Assembly: GCA_026874595.1 (NCBI GenBank)
Contig: CM049317.1
Coordinates: 27,837,401-27,901,400 of the forward strand
Direction: 5' to 3'
DNA: 64,000 nucleotides
From: Sipunculus nudus
Taxonomy: Eukaryota > Annelida > Sipuncula > Golfingiida > Sipunculidae
This document shows positions 1-10,772 of the stretch, piece after piece. The position numbers were made by a program, and so were the translations under genes. The notes beneath the pieces were generated by a model that made no database searches, was not told the origin of the DNA, and worked only from the letters and a program-made list of their open reading frames with translations. Every line of letters starts with the position of its first letter. Position 1 is the first letter of the stretch.

Positions 1-1257
1 GTGGCGCGTCGGAGCAGAGGCAATGTAAACAAAGTACACGTACCTGGAGTTCACCGTGCGGATCGACTATTTTATAATAATAAATAAACTTGTGGATCTA
101 TTTTGCGGTGTAATATCCGTGAAGCAATATTGTAAATGCATATAATCAGAAACTTATGCACGTGCTTCCATGGGAAGTTTCCGTGATACAACAGTTTCCA
201 CAATAACAGAAGATGTAAATGTGATGGTGCAGCGACACTTTTTTGAGGTAATTTAAAAATTATGCCCAAGGATTACCTGGATGAATCGCGGATTAACCAT
301 TATTGCATGCTGACATAAGAAATGAGTCCCAGGGGACCGAGATTCATTTTTTTTCACATATACAGAGTTTACAAATGGATAAGGGGCTAAGTCAAATGTC
401 AGGCAAAACGTGCTTAAATCCGTCGCTGACAGCAGTTACTCATATATGCACGATAAACCCTAATCCTGCGCCAAGATGTAGGCATTCCGTTTACTGCCGG
501 AGGCAGTTCGGCTGTTTTCGTTGGTACCCTCCATGCAATGTAATAACCACGCAAAAAATCCTTAAGATGATGTGGATATTAAAGCTTATTTATTCCAGTG
601 TGTGCAAGGTCACAGTGGGAACAATAACCTTTAAAATTAGGTATAGGACAGTGTCATACGCAACACTATTTCACAGAACATTGAGGACAAATGTGGACCA
701 ACTTCCCTTTATAAGTATGAGATACAAATATTTAAATGTGCCCCACTGTGTAGAGTTCCTGTGAAGAGTAAATAAGGTTCTCAGATTCCATAAGAAAATA
801 CGGCTATAAGATTTTAATCAAAAGTGTATAGAAATGTCAGTTAAAATTTCAGTTTTAAGATAGATAGAAAAAATACACTTTGAGATATTGTTATGTAGTT
901 TAATATTTGTTCACTAAAAAGTGGTTTACTGTTACTTGGGGCTTCAAATAGAGTTCCTTTTAAAAATTCGAATGTTTTAAATGTTTCAAAATTATGTTAA
1001 ATTTAATGAAAAATTCAAAAATGTGTATACTATCAGAAGGATAACTGTACCAGGTTTAAAGTTATGTAAACCACTTTTTGATTAAGTTTAGATATAGGTG
1101 TTTCAAACAGTGATGTTACCTTAATACAGAAATAAATCATTTATTTTTCATGCAAGAGTTGAGTTGTAATACTGATATTGACTGGGTTAATAGGGGTCAC
1201 GAAGTCGATTGAAATCAAATGAAGCATCGCATTCTACTAGAAGATATTGTGTCGTAC

Positions 1258-1357
1258 CTCATCATAAGTCATGTAGTATTCTGGCGCAAACGGTCTTGCC
1301 GTTTCCCCCGTCTTCTTGTGTGACGTCAGGCGGGCCGCATTATTCTGCTCGGCCTGC
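1258..1357 (-). CDS. M14 zinc carboxypeptidase, exon spanning activation linker and start of catalytic domain (partial gene)
   Basis: This is a 100-nt minus-strand exon. The acceptor reads TTGACAG then G, and the donor is GAG/GTACGA. It begins with one base that completes the codon left open by the exon at 1903-2030, then runs 33 open codons. The peptide starts QAEQNNAARLTSHKK and ends EYYMTYDE. In M14A carboxypeptidases (known family layout) a charged, trypsin-sensitive linker separates the propeptide from a catalytic domain that opens with a Y-x-T-Y/L-D-E-I-like motif, which is what is seen here. The product would be a secreted metallocarboxypeptidase zymogen. The zinc ligands (HxxE and His) would be on exons beyond the left edge. 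The three-exon phase agreement is the main support. The acceptor has a weak pyrimidine tract. Confidence 0.6.
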
Positions 1358-1465
1358 CTGTCAATCCACCTGTATCCATCAAAAACAGTTTATTATGTTA
1401 AGACAATGCCGCGTAAAACAACAATCACAGGTTTGCTACGACATATTTACATTAAGGCAAGAAGA

Positions 1466-1488
1466 CCCCCCCCCCCCCCCCCCCCCCC
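1466..1488. repeat. poly-C tract
   Basis: An uninterrupted run of 23 C lies about 110 bp upstream (minus sense) of the carboxypeptidase exon at 1258-1357, inside the intron. Similar runs recur in the window. Confidence 0.9.
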
Positions 1489-1902
1489 ACTCCTCTCTTT
1501 TTTCAGCCGCTGTAGCCTATTGTTAAGAGTTTCAAACCATTTTCTTCGTAGCCAATGACCATACTAAGGACTTCTCATTATACGTTCTGGGAAAGACCCC
1601 TCCCCCGCCCCCACCCTATTTCAAATCCTTGATTCGCCCCTGTTGTCCTTATTAAGTTTTATCTGACAGGGATCCTGAAAACAAATACATGACGTCATCT
1701 TCCGCTAGACTGAGTGGACTACTAAAATCCTAAATAAATGATTACCAATTCAGTATGGAAATTGAATGCTTTAAAGCTATATCAATGAAAGTTTTAAATT
1801 GTGAAATATATTCCTTTAAGTACTGCCAACAACTGTACGTTGACTTAATGAACACGTTACATGAATCTCCGTCATTATGAGTTTATAACCATAATAACTT
1901 AC

Positions 1903-2030
1903 ACTTGGACATTTTCAGTCACAATGTGATAAGGTATATCGGATAGCTTTCCTAGATATTCCTGGACCACATCGGGACCCACCATGACGTCAATCTCTCC
2001 AAGCCCAACCGCCTCTTTCCAGGTCATCAA
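1903..2030 (-). CDS. M14 zinc carboxypeptidase, activation-peptide exon (partial gene)
   Basis: This is a 128-nt minus-strand exon with a pyrimidine-rich acceptor (TTTGTTTTTGCTTCAAG) and a consensus donor GTAAGT. It reads LMTWKEAVGLGEIDVMVG, then PDVVQEYLGKLSDIPYHIV, and ends TENVQ. This matches the second half of the M14 propeptide fold (family knowledge): a D-F-W-like strand, then V/I-D-V-x-V, a helix, and a terminal I-x-x-x-V/I-E-D/N-V-Q. The propeptide covers the active-site cleft until it is cleaved. The exon enters in phase 0 from 3893-3983 and leaves with two bases that pair with the first base of 1258-1357. It is far too short to stand out as a reading frame on its own. Confidence 0.75.
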
Positions 2031-3084
2031 CTTGAAGCAAAAACAAAGTTAACAAAAATGTGATGAGGTGAATCTGAGCGCGATTCTTTATGTTGGCGTG
2101 TGTGTTTTGTGATATGATTTAAGAGAAGATTATAATGTACATTTTGCATCCGATTATTTACTGAGTTTGCTGAGCTGTTTTCCTGGTTTATTTTTTTAAA
2201 TGCAAGATAATACATTACTAGCTCTTGATAATGATGAAAACGTATTGCTTGTTCTGTTTGATTTAAATGACACTAATGATAATGAGTATCACAATATTTT
2301 CCTAAACAGCACAGGCTTGGAGCGTCTGGAAAAGCTTGTTTGATGGTTCGATTCACACCTGTCTTACCGGTATCGAGACAGTGAACGTCTTTAGTGGGAT
2401 TATAACTCTCAGATTTGTTTAAAAAGCTCCTGTTGTCAATTAACATGATTTTTCGATGTAACATTATAAGAAAATATTTTCTTCACAAATGTATGCCGGT
2501 GATGGTCAACTGTATCTGCGGGTGGGTGAACGGGGAAAACTCGGTATTCAAGACATTCAAGATTAGAAGACCAACAAGCTACTCAGGGGTAAACGCCTCC
2601 TTGCTTGGACACAGTTCTGTTTCACTCCTCTTGGTACCTCAAGGGCTGAGGCTGAGTTCACTGTGCCCCTCGTTTTCATTGAAAAAACCTATCCGTCTTA
2701 TGAGTTTTTATTAAACACTATTAACATATTGTATATGCATATATGTATATCCGTACCCTTCGTGAGATGATGAAGATTTTACGTAATAAATAATTATCTG
2801 ATAGTGTGGGTACGTAACTCAAACTTACTCTCATATCCTACTCTGGTTTATTTAGGCTCTCCATTTTGTTTGATTTGGATAACAAACGGGCTACTTATAG
2901 CTAAAATATTATTATTCATGAATATTTACTTGGAAATAATCATACAGATACAGTATTGGTTTGGTACATGCCAGAAGAGAATTTACAAATTAACATGCTT
3001 AGTTTAATTACTGTGTTGTGAACATGAAGTGGTGGACCTCTCTTTTAGTGTGTGTGTGTGTGTGTGTTTGTCAAGGAACATTTA

Positions 3085-3350
3085 TGATGACATTCGTCTG
3101 GGTCAGCTGCATCAGGTCTATAGTGCGTTTTTTATCACAGGAGGAGGGGCGGGGGCAATCTGGATATATCTCACACTGCTTAGATTAAATGTGCTGTGTG
3201 GTTGAGAACAGAAATAAGAGGACATTCCTTATTACGAGTTATTTTTCACCAAAAACACATATATACATGCATCAAATTTAGGTCAGCTGCACCATGTATA
3301 GAGTTCGTTTCTGGAGGAGGGCCAGCATCTGGATATACCTCAACCCTGTT
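3085..3350 (+). repeat. Two-copy local tandem repeat
   Basis: Two related blocks occur about 175 bp apart (near 3100-3180 and 3278-3350). Both contain GGTCAGCTGCA, a TATAG-GCGTTT/GTTCGTTT segment, GGAGGAGGG and ATCTGGATATA followed by CTCA. They lie in the intron between carboxypeptidase exons. Their family is not recognised. Confidence 0.5.
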
Positions 3351-3631
3351 TTGCTTTAATCTTAAAACTTGTACTAGCGGTTTTACAAATACCCGAACCC
3401 TCGCTAATTGGTTAATATACGTAGGGTTCTGTTCCGACCATTACAGCATCCTGAATTATCACACAGTTCATTATTTTAGGTATATGACAGAGTTCATCAT
3501 TTCCGTCGCACATTTTCAATATAATTGAAATATTTATTAATATCTAGAGTAAAGCAAAATAACTTCATTTCTACTCACTTAAGTATTCGTATAAAGTTAC
3601 TATAATAATAACAAACAAATATCAGACACTA

Positions 3632-3735
3632 TATATATAATATATATATATATTTATATATAAGCGCTATATATATAAGCTATATATATATATATATATA
3701 TATAAATATACATACATATATATATATATATATTT
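3632..3735. repeat. AT-rich microsatellite, interrupted (AT)n
   Basis: About 100 bp of mostly alternating TA, with GCGC and AAGC interruptions that create local hairpins. It is intronic. Confidence 0.9.
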
Positions 3736-3892
3736 ACTAGCTGTTAATATCAAAATATGTTTTTATATATACATGTTTGTGTGTAAAAAATTAACATACA
3801 CATGAATATTATTTCGAAATACCGGTATATCAATTAGTCTTGTTGATGTTATTACTATTTTACTTAGAGTTTAGTAATATCAGGGCACTTAC

Positions 3893-3983
3893 TTCATTTT
3901 TCTTCTCATACAAATCGTTGACTTGAAGAGTTGACGTCCTCTCCTGCAAATTGGTGAACGGGCCGAGGGTGATCACGTGATAG
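3893..3983 (-). CDS. M14 zinc carboxypeptidase, first half of activation peptide (partial gene)
   Basis: This is a 91-nt minus-strand exon with acceptor ACGTCTGCCAG and donor GAA/GTAAGT. After one split-codon base it reads YHVITLGPFTNLQERTST, then LQVNDLYEKKNE. The propeptide of M14 carboxypeptidases starts with an aromatic-x-V-hydrophobic strand, a short loop and a helix of about 15 residues before the W-containing strand (family knowledge), and this exon supplies that part. It joins in phase 0 to 1903-2030. The preceding exon, expected to encode the signal peptide and to end with two bases of a split codon, was not found in the next several kilobases. It is either remote or unrecognisable by eye. 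Confidence 0.65.
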
Positions 3984-5023
3984 CTGGCAGACGTAAAACG
4001 GGCAGTGAGTCTAGGACCACTTCACTTTGTGTTTATGACTTTTGGGAATTATCATGAAGAAAAACAAACCCAATACACACCCCAACGTACACCTACACAT
4101 ACACACACCGGACAAAAACGTGTGACCTGTGTATGGCTCTTCTAAACAAAAGTACATTTATGGATGCAACACATTTTTATTGCTTCTGCCTACCGGTTGT
4201 GTTTGTTTGCTTGTGTTTGTTCACAACATTACTGGCGCAACAATAAACCGAATCTCATGAAATTTTTAGGACATGCCAAAAAATGGGTCAATAAAGAATA
4301 GGATTAGATTTTGGTGTGGATCCAGGAACATGATCAGGTATTTTTACTAAACGTACAGTCACTTATACACAAATGGACGTGGCAATGTCGGCCGAATAAG
4401 TGGATGAAGTATGTTAGCATCCAGTAGGCCTACAGTGTAGATTTCTAGTATTTTATCAATCGTACAGTTGAAAATGTACGTTCCGGAGGCAGCGGAAATC
4501 TTGCGCTTCTGAAGAAGCAACTGATTTTCCCGCTGCCTTCTTTGACCGTTTATGATGCACTTAGACACCAGGTGGCGGTTCAATGTCTGCTAAAAAAAAA
4601 TGCGTATGATGTGACAAGCAGCCAACCATATGCCAATTAACAAACACTCGACAGGCATCCTGGCTCCACCCATAACTGCGCTTCAAGCGCCGCTTGAAGA
4701 CAGTTTATTGTCGAATTTTAATTGCTCCCTCTGCATTCTCGCATCATCGACCGATTCGATTATGGCATTACGACTATGTTAGCGTAGCCATGTATCTGTT
4801 GTCTGCAGAACTAAATCCAGCCAGCGAGGTGTTGTTACATTTCATTTGAATTACAGCTCACCGGCCGGGCATCCTATGTGCCCGAGGGCCTAAGCAAACC
4901 ACGTGAGGGGCCATTCTCTCTGAGCCTTACGGTTGCCGGGGCGATAAGGTGTCACACAAAACGAAATGAACAAAATTGGCTCCTTGTATTCCTCGGTTGG
5001 CTGGTAAACCTTTTGTCTTCCAG

Positions 5024-5112
5024 CATAGGGTCTCATCTGATTGGAAAAAATACAGTGCTCCCGCTGGTTTAGCGATTCAGAATACGAGGTCAAAACAAAC
5101 AGAGCTTACGAT
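5024..5112 (+). CDS. Candidate internal coding exon, unknown gene
   Basis: An 89-nt plus-strand segment is bounded by a good acceptor (CTTTTGTCTTCCAG) and a strong donor (GTAAGTATT). Only one frame is open, reading HRVSSDWKKYSAPAG then LAIQNTRSKQTELT, with two bases left over. I do not recognise the protein. Splice quality and a single open frame are the only evidence. A chance match is possible at this length, and no partner exon nearby joins in phase. Confidence 0.3.
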
Positions 5113-6720
5113 GTAAGTATTAGGCCTATAGGTTAAACACCGTGTAAAGAGCGTATTGAAAATGGAGGTCTGCAGAATTAATGCGAAAAAGTTATTACAC
5201 TGTAAACTAAAAAAAAATTGTCTTGTTATCCTTTGAATTTCTTTAATAGCAGAGATGTGACCTTTTCTTGCACAACCCAGAAGCTTTGCCCTTCGCTTTG
5301 TGTCTCCAGTTCCTGGTCATACCCGGGTTCATATAAAATTGCCAGAGACTTTGAATCACACGAATTTTAATTTCACGTTACACGTAAACAAGAGAGCGCC
5401 TACCCCTTCTGTACTAGATTGGTATCCAAATTGCCTCGGTGTATATATATATATATAAATTTTCTGAAGCAGCATTTGGTGTATTATGTTTCCGTCACCA
5501 ATGGTTCGCCTGTTAACAATTCAACTCATTCGTTCTCAATTGATTTTGATGAAATTCTATGGAGGGTACCAACCAAGTATTAATCATTTTTATTAAAATT
5601 TGTTGAGCTGATCTAGATGATCATACTATGCTTTGGCTTGAAGGATTCTTTATTATCGGGAAAAGGGCAATGGTATAGGGCAATCGAGATCGATACCTAC
5701 TTTAATAAAAAAAAATGTTTGAAATGGGTGAAAGTGTCTACCGCCTGGATGTGCACATTTGTCCCCTTATAGGAAAAACCTTTGTATTGGCGACCTGCAA
5801 TGTAATAATTAAGTTGGTGACCCTGACACACGGTTTTCTAGGTTTTGTTTCATTTGTATTACCTGTATTACCGGAAGTAAGGCATAATAACGCTTGATCA
5901 GGAGTCTGGTAATATTCCGGTTCTGGCGATCCAGAATTAAAATGCGGTAATTTACTTAATATAAATTCAGTCATGGCAAGCTGTAAAGTCAAAACTATTT
6001 CCATCAAATCAAAGAAGAAACCACATTTATAACCAGTCTACCAAATTGTGCTCTCACCATATTCACTCTTGAAACAAACAAAAAAAGTTGCTTGGTAGGT
6101 TACCCGAGCAGCTTAAAGTCTTGCAAGTATAAATTTCATCTTTTATGGTAGAGATAAAATATTTCACAAGCAGTATCATCGTAAACTGTAACCAGAATTT
6201 GGAATGTTAGGCCATGCATTTTAAAGTTGAGCTCACTCTTTTATCAGGTGAGCTGTCTAGTTTACAAGAGCAGTGACAAATAGAGCGTTGTCTTTGTCTA
6301 GACAAATTCTGTCCCAATCGCACACCACGGCCTTCTCCCAGATAAATAAAAAGAAAAAAAAAATAAGATAATTTACTTATCGTATCTTCTTGGTGAGGCT
6401 GCGGATGCAGGCAATCCGACAGACAGTAGCACAATCCAAATCATTTCTTCGTCAAAGTCATATACTAGAAAACTTCATCAGTATACTGCAATTGTCATCC
6501 AACCACTTTTTTCGCTGACTGCATGGTAGGCCTACGCTTTTTTTATTGTGGGAAAGTAGCAGATGCTTCTTTCTTACGTGTGTTTTTTTTTCATTGGCGT
6601 TCAGGGACCGTTCATGGCCACATACACGTTGCATATAACTGCAAAAACGTTCACTCAAACCGGGCCGAGTTCCCTCGTGAACCCATTAACGGTATAAGAT
6701 TGGTTTGTATAGTGCTCATT
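5113..6720. other. No gene or clear repeat seen
   Basis: Ordinary AT-rich DNA. It contains a short (AT)n at about 5445-5457 and several reading frames of 60-90 codons with no family resemblance and no consistent splice signals. Confidence 0.5.
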
Positions 6721-6724
6721 ATAT

Positions 6725-7400
6725 TGCTTGCCGAATTTCCGGCAAGCATGTTGGTCAGTTGCGTATGTCTGTGTGTTTGTGGATGGGTGGGTGTGCTTGG
6801 TGTCAGTAGTCTACTGGCCACAATTATGTAGCAATCGATTTGAAAATCACAGGGTTGATTGAAAATTAAAAGTACTGGAAGCCTGTTGTTTTTGGTCAAC
6901 ACAGGTCATAGGTTAAGGTCATCAAAAACGTCGAAATTTTATTTTTATCATAACTGTGTCAATATTCGTTCTATCTTCACAAACGTAGGCTCATTTTCTT
7001 CCTCTGCATCATCTTCATAACATGGTCTAGTCATACTGTCTCAACTTTCTGTCGCTTTGGCAGTATGTCTGTCTGTCTGTCAATTGTCTCCAATTGCTAG
7101 TTCTTGTGTCTTACAGGCCACAGTTTATCAGGAATCCCTTTGTAACTTTCACCTACCATATATTTAAACGATTTCTTGATGCTGTGTATTTATAAATAGG
7201 TCAAAGTTCAAGGCAAAGGTCACCGAAACATATCAAAATCATACTTTTTATAACTTTGTCAATATTGGTTCAATCTTCACAAACTATTGCTCATTTTCTT
7301 CCTCTTTGTCTTCTTTATGACATGTTCATGTAATCTGTCTTCAAATCTGGGTCAGAGTTTTTCCGGCAAACGCGTGACTTCTGGTCGTCTTGTTTTCATA
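6725..7400 (+). repeat. Dispersed repeat with internal ~300-bp duplication and CCGGCAA termini
   Basis: Two related stretches (about 6920-7030 and 7210-7330) share TCAATATT-GTTC, ATCTTCACAAAC and GCTCATTTTCTTCCTC. The left edge holds the near-perfect hairpin GCTTGCCG-AATTTC-CGGCAAGC (about 6728-6749). The right edge has TTTTTCCGGCAAACGCG. The likely reading is a non-autonomous element. No transposase is visible. Confidence 0.5.
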
Positions 7401-7991
7401 ATTATGCATACCGTCGGCAGGAAGGACAGTCGTATAGTAGCTGGTGAAGGATTGTCCGCTGTCCATTTTAGCGTTAGATCTAAGGTAGTGATAATCAAAA
7501 AATCCTGAGAGGTGTATCTATTTTGACCTTGTACTCATTTTCAAGGTCCGGCCAACGGAGGTTTGTCTTACAACTATTTAATTTAATCTATATTTAAATA
7601 TTTAACATTCCAACCGTTAACTTTCGGAATTTCAGTGTTAAAGGTTCATATTGATCTGTAATGATATGTGTCTTAATATCCATTTCACAAAATACAAAAA
7701 TGAATATAAAGGTTTTCCAGCAAAATCATACTGGCTTAATATCTCCAGTTCCCCTGTTTTATACTTTGTTATAGTTCTGTTTGTGTGAGTAAACACAGTA
7801 CAGGTGTTTCCTGTGTACCATAACAAGGCTGAGTGACCAGGGGCCCGACTTTGCGTACGCGCAACAATTCTCAGAAAAAGAAATAAGAAAATCGGAAGAA
7901 AGAACTCTTGATGAAAAAAAAATCATTTTAAGTCACGCGTACGGTGACCAAATTATGCTGAGCGCACGTTTAATCAGCGTTCTGGCACCAG

Positions 7992-8013
7992 CCCCCCCCC
8001 CCCCCCCCCCCCC
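7992..8013. repeat. poly-C tract
   Basis: A run of 22 C, followed by ACCC-rich sequence and CA-rich DNA. Confidence 0.9.
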
Positions 8014-8404
8014 ACCCAATACACACACCTAAACCCACACCCACATACTTTAGATAAGATTTTAGAACACGTTGTTAACTTAACGTCTGTGTTATGACCC
8101 ATGGAAATGAAGCTTAATATCATGTTCACATAACGCTACGTCAGCGTTACGCCCGTGTGTGCGAATTTATCAAATCATCAACGTAACGCAGACGTAGTGA
8201 AGACGTGACGACCCGGCTTATAGACACATGTATGTATTACGGAATTCGGGTTAGTGCATGAACCCGGCCATGCTTGGAGATGACGTTGCGGAGACGCCGT
8301 TGTAACCCAAGACATTGTGTATTTTCATATTGCACTTTGCGTCACGAGCGACGATCAGCATGACTCCAGTGAGTCCAGGTATGAAGCCTGTGAGGTCTTC
8401 GATC

Positions 8405-8960
8405 CTTCAATGATGGCCAAGCGCAGGAAGATCTGTTGGTTGCGATATTCTCCCTGAAATTTGTAAAGCAGTCATATCACGTTTCAGAGCGTCTTTGTAC
8501 CTTAGGCGGGGCCTACCTCTTGGCCTTGGATCCTTACCCAGTTTTCCATAGAGAATTGATTTTGGTGGGCGAGTGTCATCCATTCGATAAACATGTCGAG
8601 CCAAGCGGAGGAGGCGGGAGCGTAGCAGTGTGTAAGTCAGAGGAGCATGTTTTCTCCAGCATGACTGATCTTTCCAGGTCACGCCCATGATTCGGCGAAG
8701 ACAGCGGAAGTGGGAAGAGTTTAATCTGTGTCCCTGTTTCCTCTAACCTGGTCATGCCTAAGTTGCATACAGATCATTGCTTAGGACACAAGCGTGGTAA
8801 ACCCTGATTTTCAGCCTCAGAGAAAGGTGCTTGCTGTTCCAGGCCAACTTGCTCAATCTACCACAGATGGTAGGGACCTTGCCAATGCGCATGTTTAGCT
8901 AGTCTTCCAAGCTGTTGGTGTTATTTGCAGTAGATCCTATATATGAACTTATTTACGAGT
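8405..8960 (-). pseudogene. Non-LTR (LINE) retrotransposon 3' fragment, end of reverse-transcriptase ORF
   Basis: The minus strand encodes the C-terminal part of a non-LTR retrotransposon polyprotein. In order it shows GSTANNTNSLE, MRIGKVPTICGRLSKLAWN, LKIRVYHACVLSND, NSSHFRCLRRIMGVTWKD, then RLLRLARHVYRMDDTRPPK and GRPRLRYKDALKRDMTAL. This succession (RIGKA; W-K-L; K-x-x-V-Y-A-C-V-L; L-R-R-I-G-x-x-W-D; R-L-W-G-H-V-R-M-D; G-R-P-x-L-R-K-D-C-K-R-D) is typical of the region after the RT fingers and palm in RTE- and Jockey-like LINEs. At least three in-frame stops interrupt the middle, and a frameshift follows the last motif, so it is dead. The catalytic RT core is absent (5' truncation). The left end (minus 3') is diffuse. 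It abuts the gag relic at 9018, suggesting insertion into, or joint deletion with, that element. Confidence 0.8.
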
Positions 8961-9017
8961 GCGAGAGTGTTGTTGTTTATCTTGATGACTAATGACAGTG
9001 AGGTTGGTTGAGCTAGG

Positions 9018-9997
9018 ACCATTGGTCCACAGTGGACGTGGACTGAGGTGTAGCTATGGGCTTTGCTGAACTGTCAGGACTACTAGTATTGGGAGACTGC
9101 GCTGTAAACTTCTTTTGACCATACTGTTTTACATTCTTATTTGTGAATGACTGGTTTGATTTGCTAGTAAAAGACATTTTGTGTGTCAATTAATAATCAT
9201 CAGCTAATTGAGCAGCAATGTCAAGAGTTTCAGGACTTTTCTCATCTTAATGCAACGCTTAAATTCTTCAAGCAAAATCAACTGGCGCAAATTGTCATAA
9301 TCTTTCATTACATTTTTAGAACTACACCAGCGATCAAACAACTGCTCTTTTGTCCTAGCAAATTCGACGTAGGTCTGTTCTTTGCGCTTTTCCCAATTTC
9401 TGAATTTTGGGCGGTAAGCCTCTGGAACTAACCTTTTACCAGGTCATAGTCAGCAGCAGCTTCTACTGAAAGCTCTGTATAGATTTCTCTGGCCTTGCCA
9501 GTCAATACAGTTTGTAACAGCTTAGTCCAATTTTCCTTAGGCCATTTTAAATTTTCAGCTACCTTCTCAAAGTGTAAGATATATTTATCAACCTCTTTTT
9601 CTTGAAAAGGTGGGACAAGTCTAATGTGTTTAGCAACATCAAAATTGTGAGTTGGGGCAGCACGTAGACTATGTTCTAGTTTAAGTCTTTCTAACTCCAG
9701 TCTTTTTAGCTCAATTTCTTTTTCTTTCTCTTTTAATGCTGGCTCATGTTGCATTTCCAACTTTTTTTATTCTAGTTGCATAGCAAGGTTATCACTTTTT
9801 TTATGTTTCAACTTCAGTCTCTTCAATTAAACCTTTGCTAATAAGATCATGCATGATTTTAACAATGATATCAGGTTTTCTTTTTTCACATTTAGCCCTA
9901 AGTGTTGTCCCAAACGCAACAACTGGTCTTTTGACAACTGTTCAAGTTGATCAGGGTCCGGATCGTCAACAGATGTCTCAGGTTTGAAATCTGCCAT
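9018..9997 (-). pseudogene. LTR-retrotransposon gag, broken (Gypsy-like, SCAN-like capsid)
   Basis: The minus-strand start codon at 9997 opens MADFKPETSVDDPDPDQ. A coiled-coil stretch rich in E, K and L follows (the open part begins at 9760). Then comes a SCAN/gag capsid-like domain with FDVAKHIRLVPPFQEKEV, KYILHFEKVAENLKWPKE and GKAREIYTELS. It continues in another frame (about 9425-9190) as LVPEAYRPKFRNWEK, TYVEFARTKEQLFDRW and LRQLILLEEFK. A serine-rich linker is still readable to about 9020. Gag packages the element RNA into particles. Frameshifts near 9428 and 9190 and stops around 9770-9830 show it is inactive. No protease, RT or integrase follows, because the LINE fragment begins where the rest should be. 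The primer-binding site and LTR lie immediately upstream. Confidence 0.8.
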
Positions 9998-10139
9998 ATT
10001 AAGATGTTAAAACAATAACGAAAAAACACTGAGATAAATCCTGTAAACAATGTACTGTAAATAATATGTAATTTTGTAAACAATGTATGATAAAACAATA
10101 TGTCCAGGTCAAGGCCTAATAAATTGAAAACTATTAAGC

Positions 10140-10158
10140 ATCCCGACTAGAGCACCCA
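10140..10158 (-). promoter_or_regulatory. Putative retrotransposon primer-binding site
   Basis: The minus strand reads TGGGTGCTCTAGTCGGGAT six bases after the presumed LTR end. Its position and the TGG start are those of a tRNA-primed minus-strand DNA synthesis site. I cannot assign the tRNA with certainty. Confidence 0.6.
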
Positions 10159-10164
10159 ATTTTA

Positions 10165-10757
10165 TGTTACGGAACCTAATATAAACAGATCACGAATGCG
10201 TGATGAACACAAATTTCGTTATGGAGATAAAAAAAATCAGATTCTGTAACACTAGGCAGCGGGAAATGTCTAGGGGAATGAATAAAGAAGTCAGTGTTTT
10301 TTTTTTTTTTTGTTAACAAATAACTACAATTTATTCCTAAAACAACCCTAACAATACAATACACTAAATCAATACAAAGATATGAAACAGCGGTATAGCA
10401 ACAAGTCAATACAATCACAGAAAGATAATGGTACAATACCTTGATACCATAAGTGTCACCAAAATAAGTCCTTTGAATGTAAGCTCTCGGAGAATGACAG
10501 TCCAGTGGAAGGTTCTTGCAACAATTTCCGCGTTCGTCGGATAAGGTCTTAGAATCTGACACGCGTTTCTGCGTCCGCTGGTATCTGCTCTGCTGTCTGC
10601 CTCCTGGTTCTAAAAAACAGCCCTTTATATACCTTCACACCCTAAGCCGGGAACCTTCTACTTCTCGAACAGTCTACAAAGAACCCTACTTCACAGTAGA
10701 CACGCCTTTCAGTAATTCTCTAGAAAGACATAGCCGTGTGTCTACACATACCAGGCT
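10165..10757 (-). mobile_element. 5' LTR of the Gypsy-like element (at least R, U5 and promoter-proximal U3)
   Basis: The plus-strand edge TGTTACGG at 10165 is the CA-terminated 3' edge of a minus-strand LTR, six bases from the primer-binding site. Minus-sense U3 carries a TATA box (about 10623-10631), followed by a GC-richer leader. The sequence 10624-10757 is nearly identical to 34427-34560. The 5' edge of U3 is not resolved: it may end near 10757 or continue into the satellite at 10773-12078. No second LTR was found. Confidence 0.6.
10623..10633 (-). promoter_or_regulatory. TATA box of LTR promoter
   Basis: The minus strand reads GGTATATAAAG, a good TATA element, placed about 620 bp upstream of the gag start and reading toward gag. 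It is preserved in the second copy at 34426-34436. Confidence 0.55.
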
Positions 10758-10772
10758 TCCCAGTCGGGAATT

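Noticed and set aside
1-62. Possible minus-strand micro-exon ending CCAG/GTACGTG
   Set aside because: Too short, and its peptide (SIRTVNSR) does not fit the expected M14 catalytic domain after the 1258-1357 exon.
303-764. 153-codon plus-strand reading frame
   Set aside because: No family resemblance, cysteine- and histidine-scattered composition, no supporting splice or start context; it lies in a probable intron or flank of the carboxypeptidase gene.
8436-8690. Plus-strand frame of 84 codons
   Set aside because: Antisense shadow of the LINE fragment.
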